A DNA stretch of 39,879 nt from Diplocarpon mali (taxonomy: Eukaryota; Ascomycota; Leotiomycetes; Helotiales; Drepanopezizaceae): assembly GCA_024741835.1 (NCBI GenBank), contig JAENRP010000340.1, positions 6,586-46,464 on the forward strand, in the 5' to 3' direction. This document shows, one piece after another, positions 11,772-20,833 of this stretch (positions are counted from its first letter, which is position 1; every line of letters begins with the position of its first letter). The notes under the pieces were generated by a model. It was not told the origin of the DNA. It made no database searches and saw nothing but the letters and a program-made list of their open reading frames with translations. Made by a program: the position numbers and the translations under genes.

Positions 11772-12851
11772 ATGGCGACGCGCGAACAACTCGCCTCGAA
11801 TCCATCCCGGAGTCCTTTGGATCCAACGACCAACACCGAAAAGCCAGCACCCACCCCCACCGGCACTCTCCACATTGGGACACGCAAATCCGCGCTCGCA
11901 GTAGTGCAAGCCGAGATGGTGCTCGCAGCCCTGCAGAAAGAGTACCCTGGGCAAGCCTTCGAGATCCACGCCATGAGCACGATGGGCGACAAGAACCAGA
12001 CCACGGCGCTGCACGAGTTTGGCGCGAAGAGCCTGTGGACACATGAACTTGAGGCGCAGCTGCTGGATGGGAGACTGGACTTCATCGTGCATTGCTTAAA
12101 GGACATGCCGACACAGCTGCCGAATAAGTGCGCAATCGGGTGCATTATGGAGAGAGAGGATCCGAGGGATTGTGTGATTATGAGGAGGGGGTTGGAGTTC
12201 AAGTCGCTGGCGGATTTGCCAGCGGGCGCGGTTGTCGGTACGAGTAGTGTGAGGAGAAGTGCGCAGGTCAAGAAGGCATACCCTCATCTCAAGTTTCAGG
12301 ATGTGAGAGGGAACCTAGGAACGAGATTGGGAAAGCTGAATGCTGAGGATTCGGAGTACTCGTGTCTGATTCTGGCTGTGGCCGGGGTTGTGAGGCTGGG
12401 ATGGGTGGATATCATCTCGCAGTACCTGGACTCGAATACGCCGGGTGGTGGAATGTTGCATGCTGTTGGCCAGGGTGCACTTGCTATCGAGATTAGAGAG
12501 GGCGACGAGAAGACGCGCCGGATCTTGAAGTGCTTGTCGAATGAAGCCTCTACGCTTTCGGGGCTTGCAGAGCGGAGTCTGATGCGGACGCTCGAAGGAG
12601 GATGCAGCGTACCTATAGGTGTCGAGACTACCTGGATTGAGAAGGGCAAGCTACTGATCAAGGCTATTGTAGTCAGTCTGGACGGAACCGAAAGTGTGGC
12701 GGCAGAGCGCTTGGGAGAGATCCTCACTGAGAAGGATGCAGATGAGTTTGGCTGGCAGCTGGCTCAGGAATTGGTAGAGAAGGGAGCTGCCAAGATTTTG
12801 GAGCGTATCAACCTCAACCGCCCAATAATTAAGGAAGCTGGCGGAGCATAG
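11772..12851 (+). CDS. HEM3: porphobilinogen deaminase (hydroxymethylbilane synthase)
   Basis: This intronless gene encodes 359 residues. The enzyme joins four porphobilinogen molecules into hydroxymethylbilane, the third common step of haem synthesis, in the cytosol. Residues 33-40 (LHIGTRKS) begin the conserved domain after a 30-residue fungal extension. KDMP at 110-113 carries the catalytic aspartate (D111). GTSSVRR at 156-162 and DVRGNLGTRLGKL from 177 supply the substrate-binding arginines. GGCSVPIG at 276-283 holds the cysteine (C278) that anchors the dipyrromethane cofactor. Length and motif order fit the family fully, with no key residue missing. The start is the first ATG after a pyrimidine-rich leader. 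The 3' end faces GCV3 across about 200 bp. Haem and glycine metabolism are linked in mitochondria, but adjacency here is not evidence of co-regulation. Confidence 0.96.
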   Translation: MATREQLASNPSRSPLDPTTNTEKPAPTPTGTLHIGTRKSALAVVQAEMVLAALQKEYPGQAFEIHAMSTMGDKNQTTALHEFGAKSLWTHELEAQLLDGRLDFIVHCLKDMPTQLPNKCAIGCIMEREDPRDCVIMRRGLEFKSLADLPAGAVVGTSSVRRSAQVKKAYPHLKFQDVRGNLGTRLGKLNAEDSEYSCLILAVAGVVRLGWVDIISQYLDSNTPGGGMLHAVGQGALAIEIREGDEKTRRILKCLSNEASTLSGLAERSLMRTLEGGCSVPIGVETTWIEKGKLLIKAIVVSLDGTESVAAERLGEILTEKDADEFGWQLAQELVEKGAAKILERINLNRPIIKEAGGA

Positions 12852-13059
12852 ATACTCGTGACGACCTTAATGAACCGGAGGAGAATAACCGTAGGTGTTA
12901 GTCTCAAGATGGGCCTATGTACAAATCATAGAATAGCTGGCTGGCTGGCGTCTTAGGCTTGGAAAAGTGCATATATTACGCTCACCCAAATTCCACCTAG
13001 CTCCGTGAATGCCAGCGCCTCTCACCATTGACCTTGAGCATACCGCAAGACCCATCCCC

Positions 13060-13634
13060 CTAAGCTTCCTCCGTAAACTCCTTGTACGCCTTCGCATCCA
13101 TCAGGCCCTCCAAGTCTCGGACCCCAGCATCGCCAACCTCCACTTTTGCAACCCATCCGCCTGAGGAAGAATCGTCCTCGGGGCCCTTGTTGATCGTTCC
13201 TGGCTTCTCCTCCAACAGGTCATTAACGGCTGTAATCGTGCAGCTGATCGGAGCGTTGATGTCTGAAGCTGACTTTACCGATTCTACTGCGCCTATCGAA
13301 TCTCCTGCTGCGACCTCCATGGGCGTCGTGGGCAGCTCGACATAGACGACATCGCCGAGAGCGTGCGCAGCGTACTCGGAAATGCCGATGACTCCCGTCT
13401 TGCCATCCTCGGACAGCTCAACCCATTCGTGATCCTTGGTGAACTTCCTGGCCTGAGCTGCTGGACTGTGAGTATCAAGCTATCCGGGGCTGGAGGAGGT
13501 ATGTTCTTACCAACGGGCGAAGCAGAGAACATTCGCTGCTGGAACTGAGACGATCGCCACGGAGTTGCATTTCTGCAAGATCTGGCGGCGAACCGTGAAG
13601 CCACAGGTCGTAGAGATCGTGTAATTGAGGCCAT
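13060..13634 (-). CDS. GCV3: glycine cleavage system H protein, mitochondrial
   Basis: Two exons (13634-13511 and 13460-13060) flank a 50-bp intron and encode 174 residues. Residues 1-41 are rich in R, S and A without acidic residues and look like a mitochondrial presequence. The mature part begins with ARKFTKDHEWVEL, the usual H-protein opening. The lipoyl-lysine motif is ESVKSASDI, with K104 as the modified residue. This protein carries the aminomethyl group between the P, T and L proteins of the glycine decarboxylase complex in the matrix. The acceptor region has three AGs in a row (cacag, tccag, cag). The first would shift the frame; the other two keep it and differ by one alanine. The C-terminus DAKAYKEFTEEA is normal for the family. 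The gene is divergent from SPG1. Confidence 0.94.
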
Positions 13635-14276
13635 TGCGTGTGCGTACAGTTGCTGATGCCTCGATGCGACGACAATAAAATCTAACAGACCGGGATTAAG
13701 CGACCCCAGCTAAACACGAGAAATCGAGGTGAGGTCTGTCTTGACAGGATCATGTATTGGAAAGCCTCCCAAATGGTTGATAGGTTTGACGATTGTACTG
13801 GTGATCTAGATAACGGCCAGACAAATACTGCGTTCAATCTAAGACGGAGATTCGAGGTTATGCACTGCTGGGGCGAGTGAAATAAGCTCTCCCGATCGAG
13901 ATCCAACACGAGATTCGGATCTCTCATCGCGTGAAGCCAGTTCCGTTACGCGTACCGCATCCTAGCGCCAGCACTTGGAAGGATCTCCACCAAGACTTCG
14001 GACGACCTCAAATCGACCTCCCCGTGCATAACTACAGACCCGGTAGGAAACCCCGATCTTGCTCCCCCCTCCGCGAAGGCATTGCAGATCCAGGCAGAGC
14101 ATACAGATTTACCAATGTGTCCCTACACACCGGACTGTTGATCACGACCCGTTCAGCTCGCCCCACGCCTGTCTAGTCACCCCAACACCAAGTCTCCCCT
14201 TCACAACACCGGCAACCTGGATTCCTCGATCTTATCAGCGGACTCTCCGTCCCAGTTTCACGACGCCGTAGATATT
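13635..14276. promoter_or_regulatory. divergent intergenic region GCV3 / SPG1
   Basis: This 642-bp stretch separates two start codons that point away from each other, so it should carry both promoters. I see no coding frame with a recognisable product. The half next to SPG1 is rich in C and A (ccccacgcc, caacaccaa), as is common near fungal transcription starts. No named element can be assigned. Confidence 0.5.
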
Positions 14277-15339
14277 ATGGAAACCGAGGGGGCCTACGAT
14301 CGACGGGCAGACGGCCAGGACGACACAATGGGCGGCACCCAAGAAACACAAGCACACACCCCAACAAGAAGACACACGCAGTCCCATTCCGCCGACTTCC
14401 CATCCTCACATCAAACATATTCCGGTCCGCCCACGCCAGACGTCGACCCGACCGGTAACGGCAGATATCCCACTCCACCCACCGCCTTCGCGCCCTCTAT
14501 CTCACGTCCAAATTCAGGCTTGTCGGGCAATGGCGGCTACAGTAACATGCAAGCCTCGTACACAGACCAGAATCCCCGCGGGACAACAGCGGAGCAGAAC
14601 CGGAACAAGAACAGCGTTGTGATCAAGGTTGGGATGGTAGGAGATGCGCAAATTGGCAAAACGTCGCTCATGGTCAAATACGTAGAGGGCAGCTGGGACG
14701 AGGATTATATCCAGACTTTAGGGGTCAACTTCATGGAGAAGACCATTTCGATACGCAACACCGAGATTACGTTTTCGATTTGGGATCTGGGTGGTCAGAG
14801 GGAATTCGTAAATATGCTGCCGTTGGTGTGTAACGACGCTGTGGCGATCCTGTTTATGTTCGACTTGACGAGGAAAAGCACTTTAAACAGCATAAAGGAG
14901 TGGTATCGACAAGGAAGAGGATTCAACAAGACCGCAATTCCTTTCCTAGTTGGCACGAAATACGATCACTTTGTCAACTTCCCGCGGGAGGACCAAGAAG
15001 AGATCTCGAATCAGGTGGGTTCCATTTCTTCACTGCTCGAGCACTTACTGACCTCCTCATCAGGCCCGCAGATTCGCAAAAGCAATGCGGGCAAGTCTTA
15101 TCTTCAGCAGCACGAGTCATAGTATAAACGTGCAAAAGGTGTATCAGCTCCATCCCTCTTTACCCCACCTGGTTCCTATGTCATATCACTTCCCTAGGTC
15201 CCAGCTTCCAACTCTTAGACACGAAACTAACACTTGCCAGATCTTCAAGATTGTCCTCTCCAAAGCCTTCGACCTAAAATGCACAATCCCGGAAATCGAG
15301 AACGTCGGCGAACCCCTTCTCCTCTATCAAGCCGTCTGA
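14277..15339 (+). CDS. SPG1: septation-initiation GTPase, Spg1/Tem1 family
   Basis: Three exons (14277-15014, 15064-15138, 15241-15339) encode 303 residues. This small GTPase sits at the top of the septation initiation / mitotic exit network at the spindle pole body and triggers septum formation. After a disordered 110-residue N-terminus, the GTPase fold starts at [17 protein letters not shown] (G1, residues 122-130). G2 is the threonine of QTLGVNF (T147). G3 is DLGGQ (170-174); the glycine before Q is typical of the Spg1 branch. G4 is TKYD (227-230), the Spg1 variant of NKxD. There is no C-terminal prenylation cysteine, as expected for Spg1/Tem1. Introns of 49 and 102 bp fall at codon boundaries. 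The long N-terminus is common in filamentous fungi and may be phosphorylated. It faces the PLAC8 gene tail to tail. Confidence 0.93.
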
Positions 15340-16115
15340 CAACCTTTTCTTCTCAGCAGGGCCTGTCGCACTTCCCACGCCCGCACTAAGATCCCACCTC
15401 TAAGCACCACACAACAGTACCGAGCACCATAATAAACTCCAGGACCTCCAGGCCCTCACACTGAAAAGAACTGGCGCAGCCTGAAGAAAAACGAATTTTA
15501 CGTAATGCATTCACGCAGCTTAACTAACCACATGAAACATCAACCACACGAAAACGAGCCTTACGAGTACGAGGTTATGGCACGGAAACGAAAGGGGTGG
15601 GATATCTGAATTCTCTGCTGCGAGATAAAATGAAAGAAAATAATCTCCTGTATTTGTGCTTGTTTTTGTATCGCATCGCATTACGTCAAATTTCTTCCCC
15701 GCTACTCGCTGATCGTCTGCTTCTTTCTAATGTCCTTCCCTGCGTTGCTTTCTAAAGTAATTCTTGCGGGGCATGGAGTGTTTTCTAGAGGGAACGGAAG
15801 GGAGTGGAAACGAGGAATCTGATTGGTTTTCGGATGGGGATGACTGACGAGATACGGAGTTTGGTGAAACAATGAGAGATACTTGCTATCCTTTATACGA
15901 GAATCATTCCTTCCCCACTCAATTATCAGTGCGGTGCATAGTAAAGATTGAATCGTGAAAGAGAGATGGGCTGTTGATAGCAGCCGCTTTATATATATGA
16001 GTCCATCGACCATACGGGATCACAGCCATATGACCACGGAGCCCAATCATCACCCAATAAACATACATTGGTAGCCACTATTCACTCTTCGCACCTACTC
16101 ATCGTCACCTACTGA
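15340..16115. other. convergent intergenic region SPG1 / PLAC8 gene
   Basis: This stretch should hold the 3' untranslated parts of two genes that face each other. An aataaa string near 15431 could serve as the SPG1 poly(A) signal. A 103-codon minus-strand frame at 15702-16013 is open, but it has no domain and is probably chance. I see nothing else. Confidence 0.5.
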
Positions 16116-18703
16116 TCAATGCGGCAAGCGGTCATTTGATCCCCCAGCTATTTTACTCAAGAGGCCGAGAACGCCTCTGCTCGTAATCTCAGGTCTTCTA
16201 AGATCTTCAACATGAACACTTTCGGGCTGGATTCCAGAAATTTCAGTATTGGCTGGATTGCTCTCTGACTTGCTACCCGTCACTCCTTTCTCTTTTTTGC
16301 CGCCGTTAGCACTAAGGAATTGATCTAGCGACAACTCAGTAGCTTCCGATCGATAACTTTCATTCCCACCTGTAGTAGCAAGTGGAAACTGGATAACAGG
16401 CTTTCGATTATTGCGGCTGGGCTTGTGGCGTCTCTTGTGTTGTCGAACAACTTCCTCGGCGTCCTCGGTACTCTCTTGGGAGGTTGGGCAACTACTAGCA
16501 CTATTGACTCCATCCATCGATTCGTCAGCCTGGTCTGCACAATTTTTTTCTTTGCTCTTGCTGTGGTGGATTTTCTGGACGGCTCGTTGCGTTGCTTCAC
16601 TTTCTCCACTGGTGTTCACGCGAGCGTTTTCTGCTACATGATGAGACGCCATTGGAGGCGTTGGGCAACTGGCAAGCCTATGCTCCCTGAATTTCTGGCT
16701 CTTTTTATTGCTTGTGTCAAGACCACAGCTGGTACTTCGGTGGTTGCTCGGCGAGGTAGGTGTCGGCGATTCATCTTCAGAGCAATCGGCCAAAGTGTGT
16801 TGAGGGTCAAGGTGAAGATTGCTTGATGAGGCAGGCGGCAGTTCATTGTCAGAGCAATCGGCCAACGCATGTTGAGCATAAGGATTATTTGCCTGTATCA
16901 GTTCAGTGGGGAGACTTATTCGAATACAATCCGTTAGATCATGTTCTTGGGCTTTCTTCTCCTCCTTCTCATAGTAGTCAAGGACTGCTTTGTCAACAGG
17001 GCAGTCGGTGAAATCATGAACATATGAGAGTTCCTGTGCTTGGGTAGAAGCCTCTGATGCTGGCACGGTGTTACATTCCGATAGTTGATGCTGCGCGATG
17101 ATTTGAGAGGGAGTGTATTCTACAGCGACTGCCTCGCATTCAGCGACGGGGTGCTTAGCAAGGTCAGATGGCGATGAAGTCACTTGTGTTATTTCCTCAG
17201 CAGTAACGCTCTCCAAGATTGTGTGCTGCGGAGCAGCAACGCTGTGCTCTTTTTTAGGAGACCCGACGCCAATTTTAGAACACTCAACGAATGCATCTAG
17301 ATTACCAGGTAGTCAGCAATTTCTACATAAAGATCATATCAGGAAAATGCACATTAGTTCCCATAAGTGGATTCTCATACCATGCATGTCAAGTATGATG
17401 AGATAGGGCGCCAAAAACTTACTGGTTACGACAGTTGGTCGGAATGTAATGTCCTCCTCCACTTCGATAGCGTTATCTTCTGCCAATTCATGCTGTTGAG
17501 AAAGCGATTCAAAGCCATCCTGCACGGTTTCTTCGGGTATATTGGGTTGCCTGGGAGCTGCGGCTTTACCAAGACCGAAGATCTTGACTTTCTTTCCAGA
17601 CTTTTGATTGTCCCTAGACTTGGTACACAGGATACCGGTTGTGGGATTTTCATCTGAAAGCGGGAGCCTGGTGCTTGAAATTTCAGCCTTCATCTTCTGT
17701 TCCTGATGTTGGGTGACAAGGATAGTAGGTCCTGCAGGAGCGGTTGGCATTGGGTATTTCTTCTCGCTTCGTTGGCTTGAGGGCTCTTTGTAGGGTTGGT
17801 AAGGATTCCTTTCCTCTACATTACCAAGGTGGCTGGCAGGGCTTAGTTTCCCGACGGCAGTTTTATGGAAATGCTTCTGCAACTTTTTGGGTGTCTCCTT
17901 GTGAGAATGGGCATGAGCAAGAGGGTTGTCAGTGGAGTGCTCTGAAGCTTGCCGTGGAGAAATATATGTCATCGGTATCTGCGGCCTGGGCTGGTGGCTA
18001 ACAACTTTTTGATGATCATGGAGGTACTTCGGATTGTACCTCATGCTTGTATCTCCTTCTCTGGCGCGAACCTCACGATCGTTCTGAATCTGGGTGCAAG
18101 AAGGACAGAATACGCCCAGTGCAATGTCAGACGCACAAGTTCCCTCGATTCCGTAGGTGCCCCGGATCTGGGCGCGTTGTAGTCCAGTAATAATCCCTGG
18201 AAATATTCATCGGTCAGTCACTTGGAAGCATTTTTTGAAGAAAAGGACTTTATACCAGCGCATGGGTGAGCGCAACCTATGCATGACAGCGCCCACCATC
18301 CCCAACAAGGACCATTACAGCCATCGCCTGGCTTCCAACTTTCATCTGTTGCGTCCCGGCCTCTGTTGACTCGCTTTAGTCGCCAATGAGTCTTCCCGTA
18401 AAGGGCGTATGGAACCCAGAAGCCTAAGCAGCATGTGTCTGCATCACCTCGTGGCTCAACACAGAATTGGCTCATCCAGCCATTATATAGTTCTCTATCA
18501 CTTCCGTTTGCGAATGAGTCAACGGCGTTCTGGGCGTTCATGAAATGTCTGTTATGAGCCATAGTGATCGAGGCTCTAGGAGTGGGTTGACTGATGGAGC
18601 CTCTTGGTGTAGGATGGCTTTCACGGTGGATTGGGGTAATTGTCCTAACTCGGTCTCCAACTTCCACCGGTTGATGCAACGGCTTATTCATTGATAATAC
18701 CAT
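16116..18703 (-). CDS. large PLAC8-domain protein with histidine/cysteine repeat tail
   Basis: Three exons (18703-18256, 18196-17423, 17296-16116) with 59- and 126-bp... more exactly introns at 18197-18255 and 17297-17422, all GT/AG and phase-consistent, give 800 residues. Residues about 73-195 form a PLAC8 cysteine-rich domain: NGWMSQFCVEP, DADTCCLGFWVPYALYGKT, WGWWALSCIGC and DIALGVFCPSCTQIQND. Proteins with this domain are usually membrane-associated and include plant FCR/PCR cadmium-resistance and cell-number regulators. Residues 200-385 are polar and basic. From about 384 to 631 the tail holds roughly a dozen units of about 24 residues with the core [QKE]-H-x-[LVF]-x-[DES]-C (for example QHALADC, QHTLADC, EHDLTDC). 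The last 170 residues are polar and low-complexity. Metal binding by the H/C repeats is a guess. The function is unknown. Confidence 0.85.
16745..17440 (-). repeat. DNA encoding ~24-residue H-x-L-x-x-C repeats
   Basis: Within the PLAC8-protein gene the repeat cysteines or their equivalents fall at residues 390 (D), 413, 437 (S), 461, 482, 506, 531, 555, 579, 598, 618 and 631 (N). Spacings are 23, 24, 24, 21, 24, 25, 24, 24, 19, 20 and 13. At DNA level two neighbouring units are still similar (agagcaatcggccaa near 16780 and 16851), while others have diverged. The second intron interrupts the array. Coordinates are approximate. Confidence 0.75.
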
Positions 18704-19163
18704 ACAGGCTGCAGTACTTCAAATGATTGTATACTGTTGACGGTCAGTAGAAATAATACAGGATCTGAACGTACTAACATTATTGAAATTAGGCCAGAAG
18801 CAATGATGGCAGGTCTCTTGATTGATGACCTTGAACGCCCCTTAGAAATGCTGTGATACGAATGATACCAGTATAATGGTTGTTGATGAAACATGGCGGA
18901 GAAGGAAAGGAAATCGAGATAAAGGAGGCATGGTCCATTTCAGCCATTGGGTGTTCCTGCCTTTTGTGAGACAAATTGCGAAATATACAGAGCAGGAGGT
19001 CCTCGGTTTCTAAACGGCACAAATCTGAACGAATCTACTTTGATTCCAATGCTCTACCACGGAAGTTGAATACATTATGTGTACAGCGAGGTCCCACAGA
19101 TTCTTGCTCTTCATTCAGAATAATCGACATATCCCCCATCGAGTACTTCTAGAGTGCAGAACC
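18704..19163. other. intergenic region between two minus-strand genes
   Basis: This 460-bp AT-rich stretch lies upstream of the PLAC8 gene and downstream of the mitochondrial acidic protein gene. It should hold the promoter and leader of the first and the 3' end of the second. Short open frames (68 and 77 codons, minus strand) show no domain. I checked for a tRNA-like cloverleaf near 19040 and found no T-arm. Confidence 0.45.
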
Positions 19164-20261
19164 CTACTCATTTTCAGGCTAAAAGTGGTCAGCACAGCGT
19201 CACCCCCTAAAGAGGTCATACTATGAGGACCCGGGCGTGACTGTAACGAGATTTCTTTGGCGAATAGAACGTTCATACTTGCGGTCGCTTAGGGTCAACA
19301 GTTCCCTTGACTTTGGCGGTGTCGGGCGCGCCTTCTCCCTTCTTGCTCTTCTCGGGATCGTTGGTGATGTCCGTTGAGTGCTTCGTATCCGTGTTTGTCA
19401 AACCCTCTTGCTTGCTGGTCTGGGAGTTTTTGTCGCCAATAGGTTTAGATGCAGCGGCCTAAAGATGTCAACATTGGTTTTATGTATAATTGTACTTCTA
19501 TTCGTGCCTTGTCAGAAGAGTCATCCGGATCGGTCTCGCCGGCCTTGATAGCCTGGTTGCTCTCAATTCGCTTTTTGTTACCTCCCTTGGCATCTGGAAT
19601 TATCTTCTTTGTGTTCTTTTCTGAGCTCTCCTCTCCCTGGCCTTCGTCATCGGATGTTAAGGGAGTATTTGCTTCCTTGTTATCTTCGTCGCTACCGGCT
19701 TCGTCAGATCTGTTGCTGTCGTCTGATTTGGCATCTGCATTGCCAGATGTTTCCTCGGGATTTTCCTCAGATTCCTCCTCCTCTTCCGAGCCCTCCTCGT
19801 GTTCCTGTTCACCATGCTCCTCACCATGGTGGTCATTGTGGTGACTTTCGGGGGCATTGGACAAAATCCACCACTACAAAATTTCGTTGTCAGTATCGCC
19901 TCTTAAAGTCGTGTCTTGAAGCGCAAAGATACTTAAAATATAGGCAATACAATCCAAGAAACAATTCGAGACACAATCCAACAAAAGGCAGCACAAAAGA
20001 AGCCCAAGGGTCCAAGAAACATACTGTAGCAGGAACAGTCACTGCCACGGCACCAGCCGCCCTAATTCTGTCAGTAATTAGAATACAATGGGTAATCATT
20101 CAATCAGCTTACCAAATGGCATCGCCGCCCGCCTTCGCAGTCTCGTGCCCACTTGAATATCCTCTTCGGAGGGAAATTTGAGTGTGGCGGAAGATTTGAG
20201 GTCTTGCGGCTGTTAGTCTGGCCCGGAAGCAGGACCGGAGGAGCGTTCTCGAAAATGCCAT
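19164..20261 (-). CDS. conserved-looking mitochondrial acidic single-pass membrane protein
   Basis: Five exons are proposed: 20261-20113, 20061-20025, 19873-19496, 19458-19279 and 19178-19164, giving 252 residues. The start MAFSRTLLRSCFRARLTAAR is a typical mitochondrial presequence, rich in R and lacking acids, followed by RRGYSSGH as a plausible cleavage zone. Residues about 51-67 (AAGAVAVTVPAT then WWILS) could form one short membrane segment. A His-rich patch (ESHHNDHHGEEHGEQEHEE) and a long Glu/Asp/Ser tail with Lys-rich parts follow. I have seen similarly built proteins in other filamentous fungi but cannot name a function. The last exon is only five codons (PENE-stop). It is supported by a gtatga donor, a tgctgac branch and a cttttag acceptor. 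Without that splice the frame ends one codon after exon 4. Divergent from CAND1. Confidence 0.75.
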
Positions 20262-20833
20262 TGCCACGGGAAAACTGGGCAATTGGTTCCGGTTATTCAA
20301 GTTCTTCGTAGAGTCAGCTTAGAGCTTTAAGTAGAAGGTGCAGGAAGTGCATACATATGTGAATAGTTGAAAGTGGGAACCTTTTGAAATGGAAGGCTGG
20401 AACATCACTACTGAGAGCTTGCGCCATTGTGCTTGGCAGTCTAGTACCGAAGATATCTAGCGTTCCAGAAAAAGGGTCGCGGGGCAATGTTGATTTCAAC
20501 TTAAGTACGCTCCATTCCAATACACCCCTCTTTTTCACTAATAACGTCTCTTGCTTCCTTCACTTGTCAACAAGCAGACAATTGCGAAAAATTTCTAGGT
20601 AGGTAGCAGTTCGGCTCTTTCTTAAGGTGCCTAGCATAAAGCAGACTTCTAAGCACAAGTCAATACTCTAGACAGAGCTTCGAAAGCTAATACAAACTGA
20701 GTAGGAGACCTTTTCATTGACCTATTCACACTTGTAATCACAAGGTGATGGTTACAGCTATAGGCTATTCGAACCTATAGCTACGCTGCTACTTTCGCAC
20801 TTGTCTTGCTTTCTTGATCTGTTCGACTTCACC
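20262..20833. promoter_or_regulatory. divergent intergenic region, mitochondrial protein gene / CAND1
   Basis: This 572-bp stretch lies between two outward-facing start codons and should contain both promoters. It holds ctaggtaggta at 20595-20605, the same string found upstream of HEM3. A perfect 9-bp inverted repeat with a 9-nt loop lies at 20756-20782, probably within the CAND1 leader. No coding frame stands out. Confidence 0.5.
20756..20782 (+). promoter_or_regulatory. perfect inverted repeat in CAND1 leader
   Basis: The left arm agctatagg (20756-20764) and right arm cctatagct (20774-20782) are exact reverse complements around the loop ctattcgaa. The right arm ends 51 bases before the CAND1 ATG. 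In RNA this could form a short hairpin; as DNA it could be a dimer-binding site. Function is inferred only from symmetry and position. Confidence 0.4.

Noticed and set aside
13461..13634. 113-codon minus-strand frame reading through the GCV3 intron
   Set aside because: Reading through loses the H-protein frame, including the lipoyl-lysine motif; splicing restores it.
16425..16826. 133-codon plus-strand frame opposite the PLAC8 gene, hydrophobic in part
   Set aside because: It is the antisense shadow of the repeat tail, whose composition explains the hydrophobic look.
19030..19075. Possible tRNA (ttccaatgctctaccac string)
   Set aside because: No T-arm, no acceptor-stem pairing and no B-box at the right distance.
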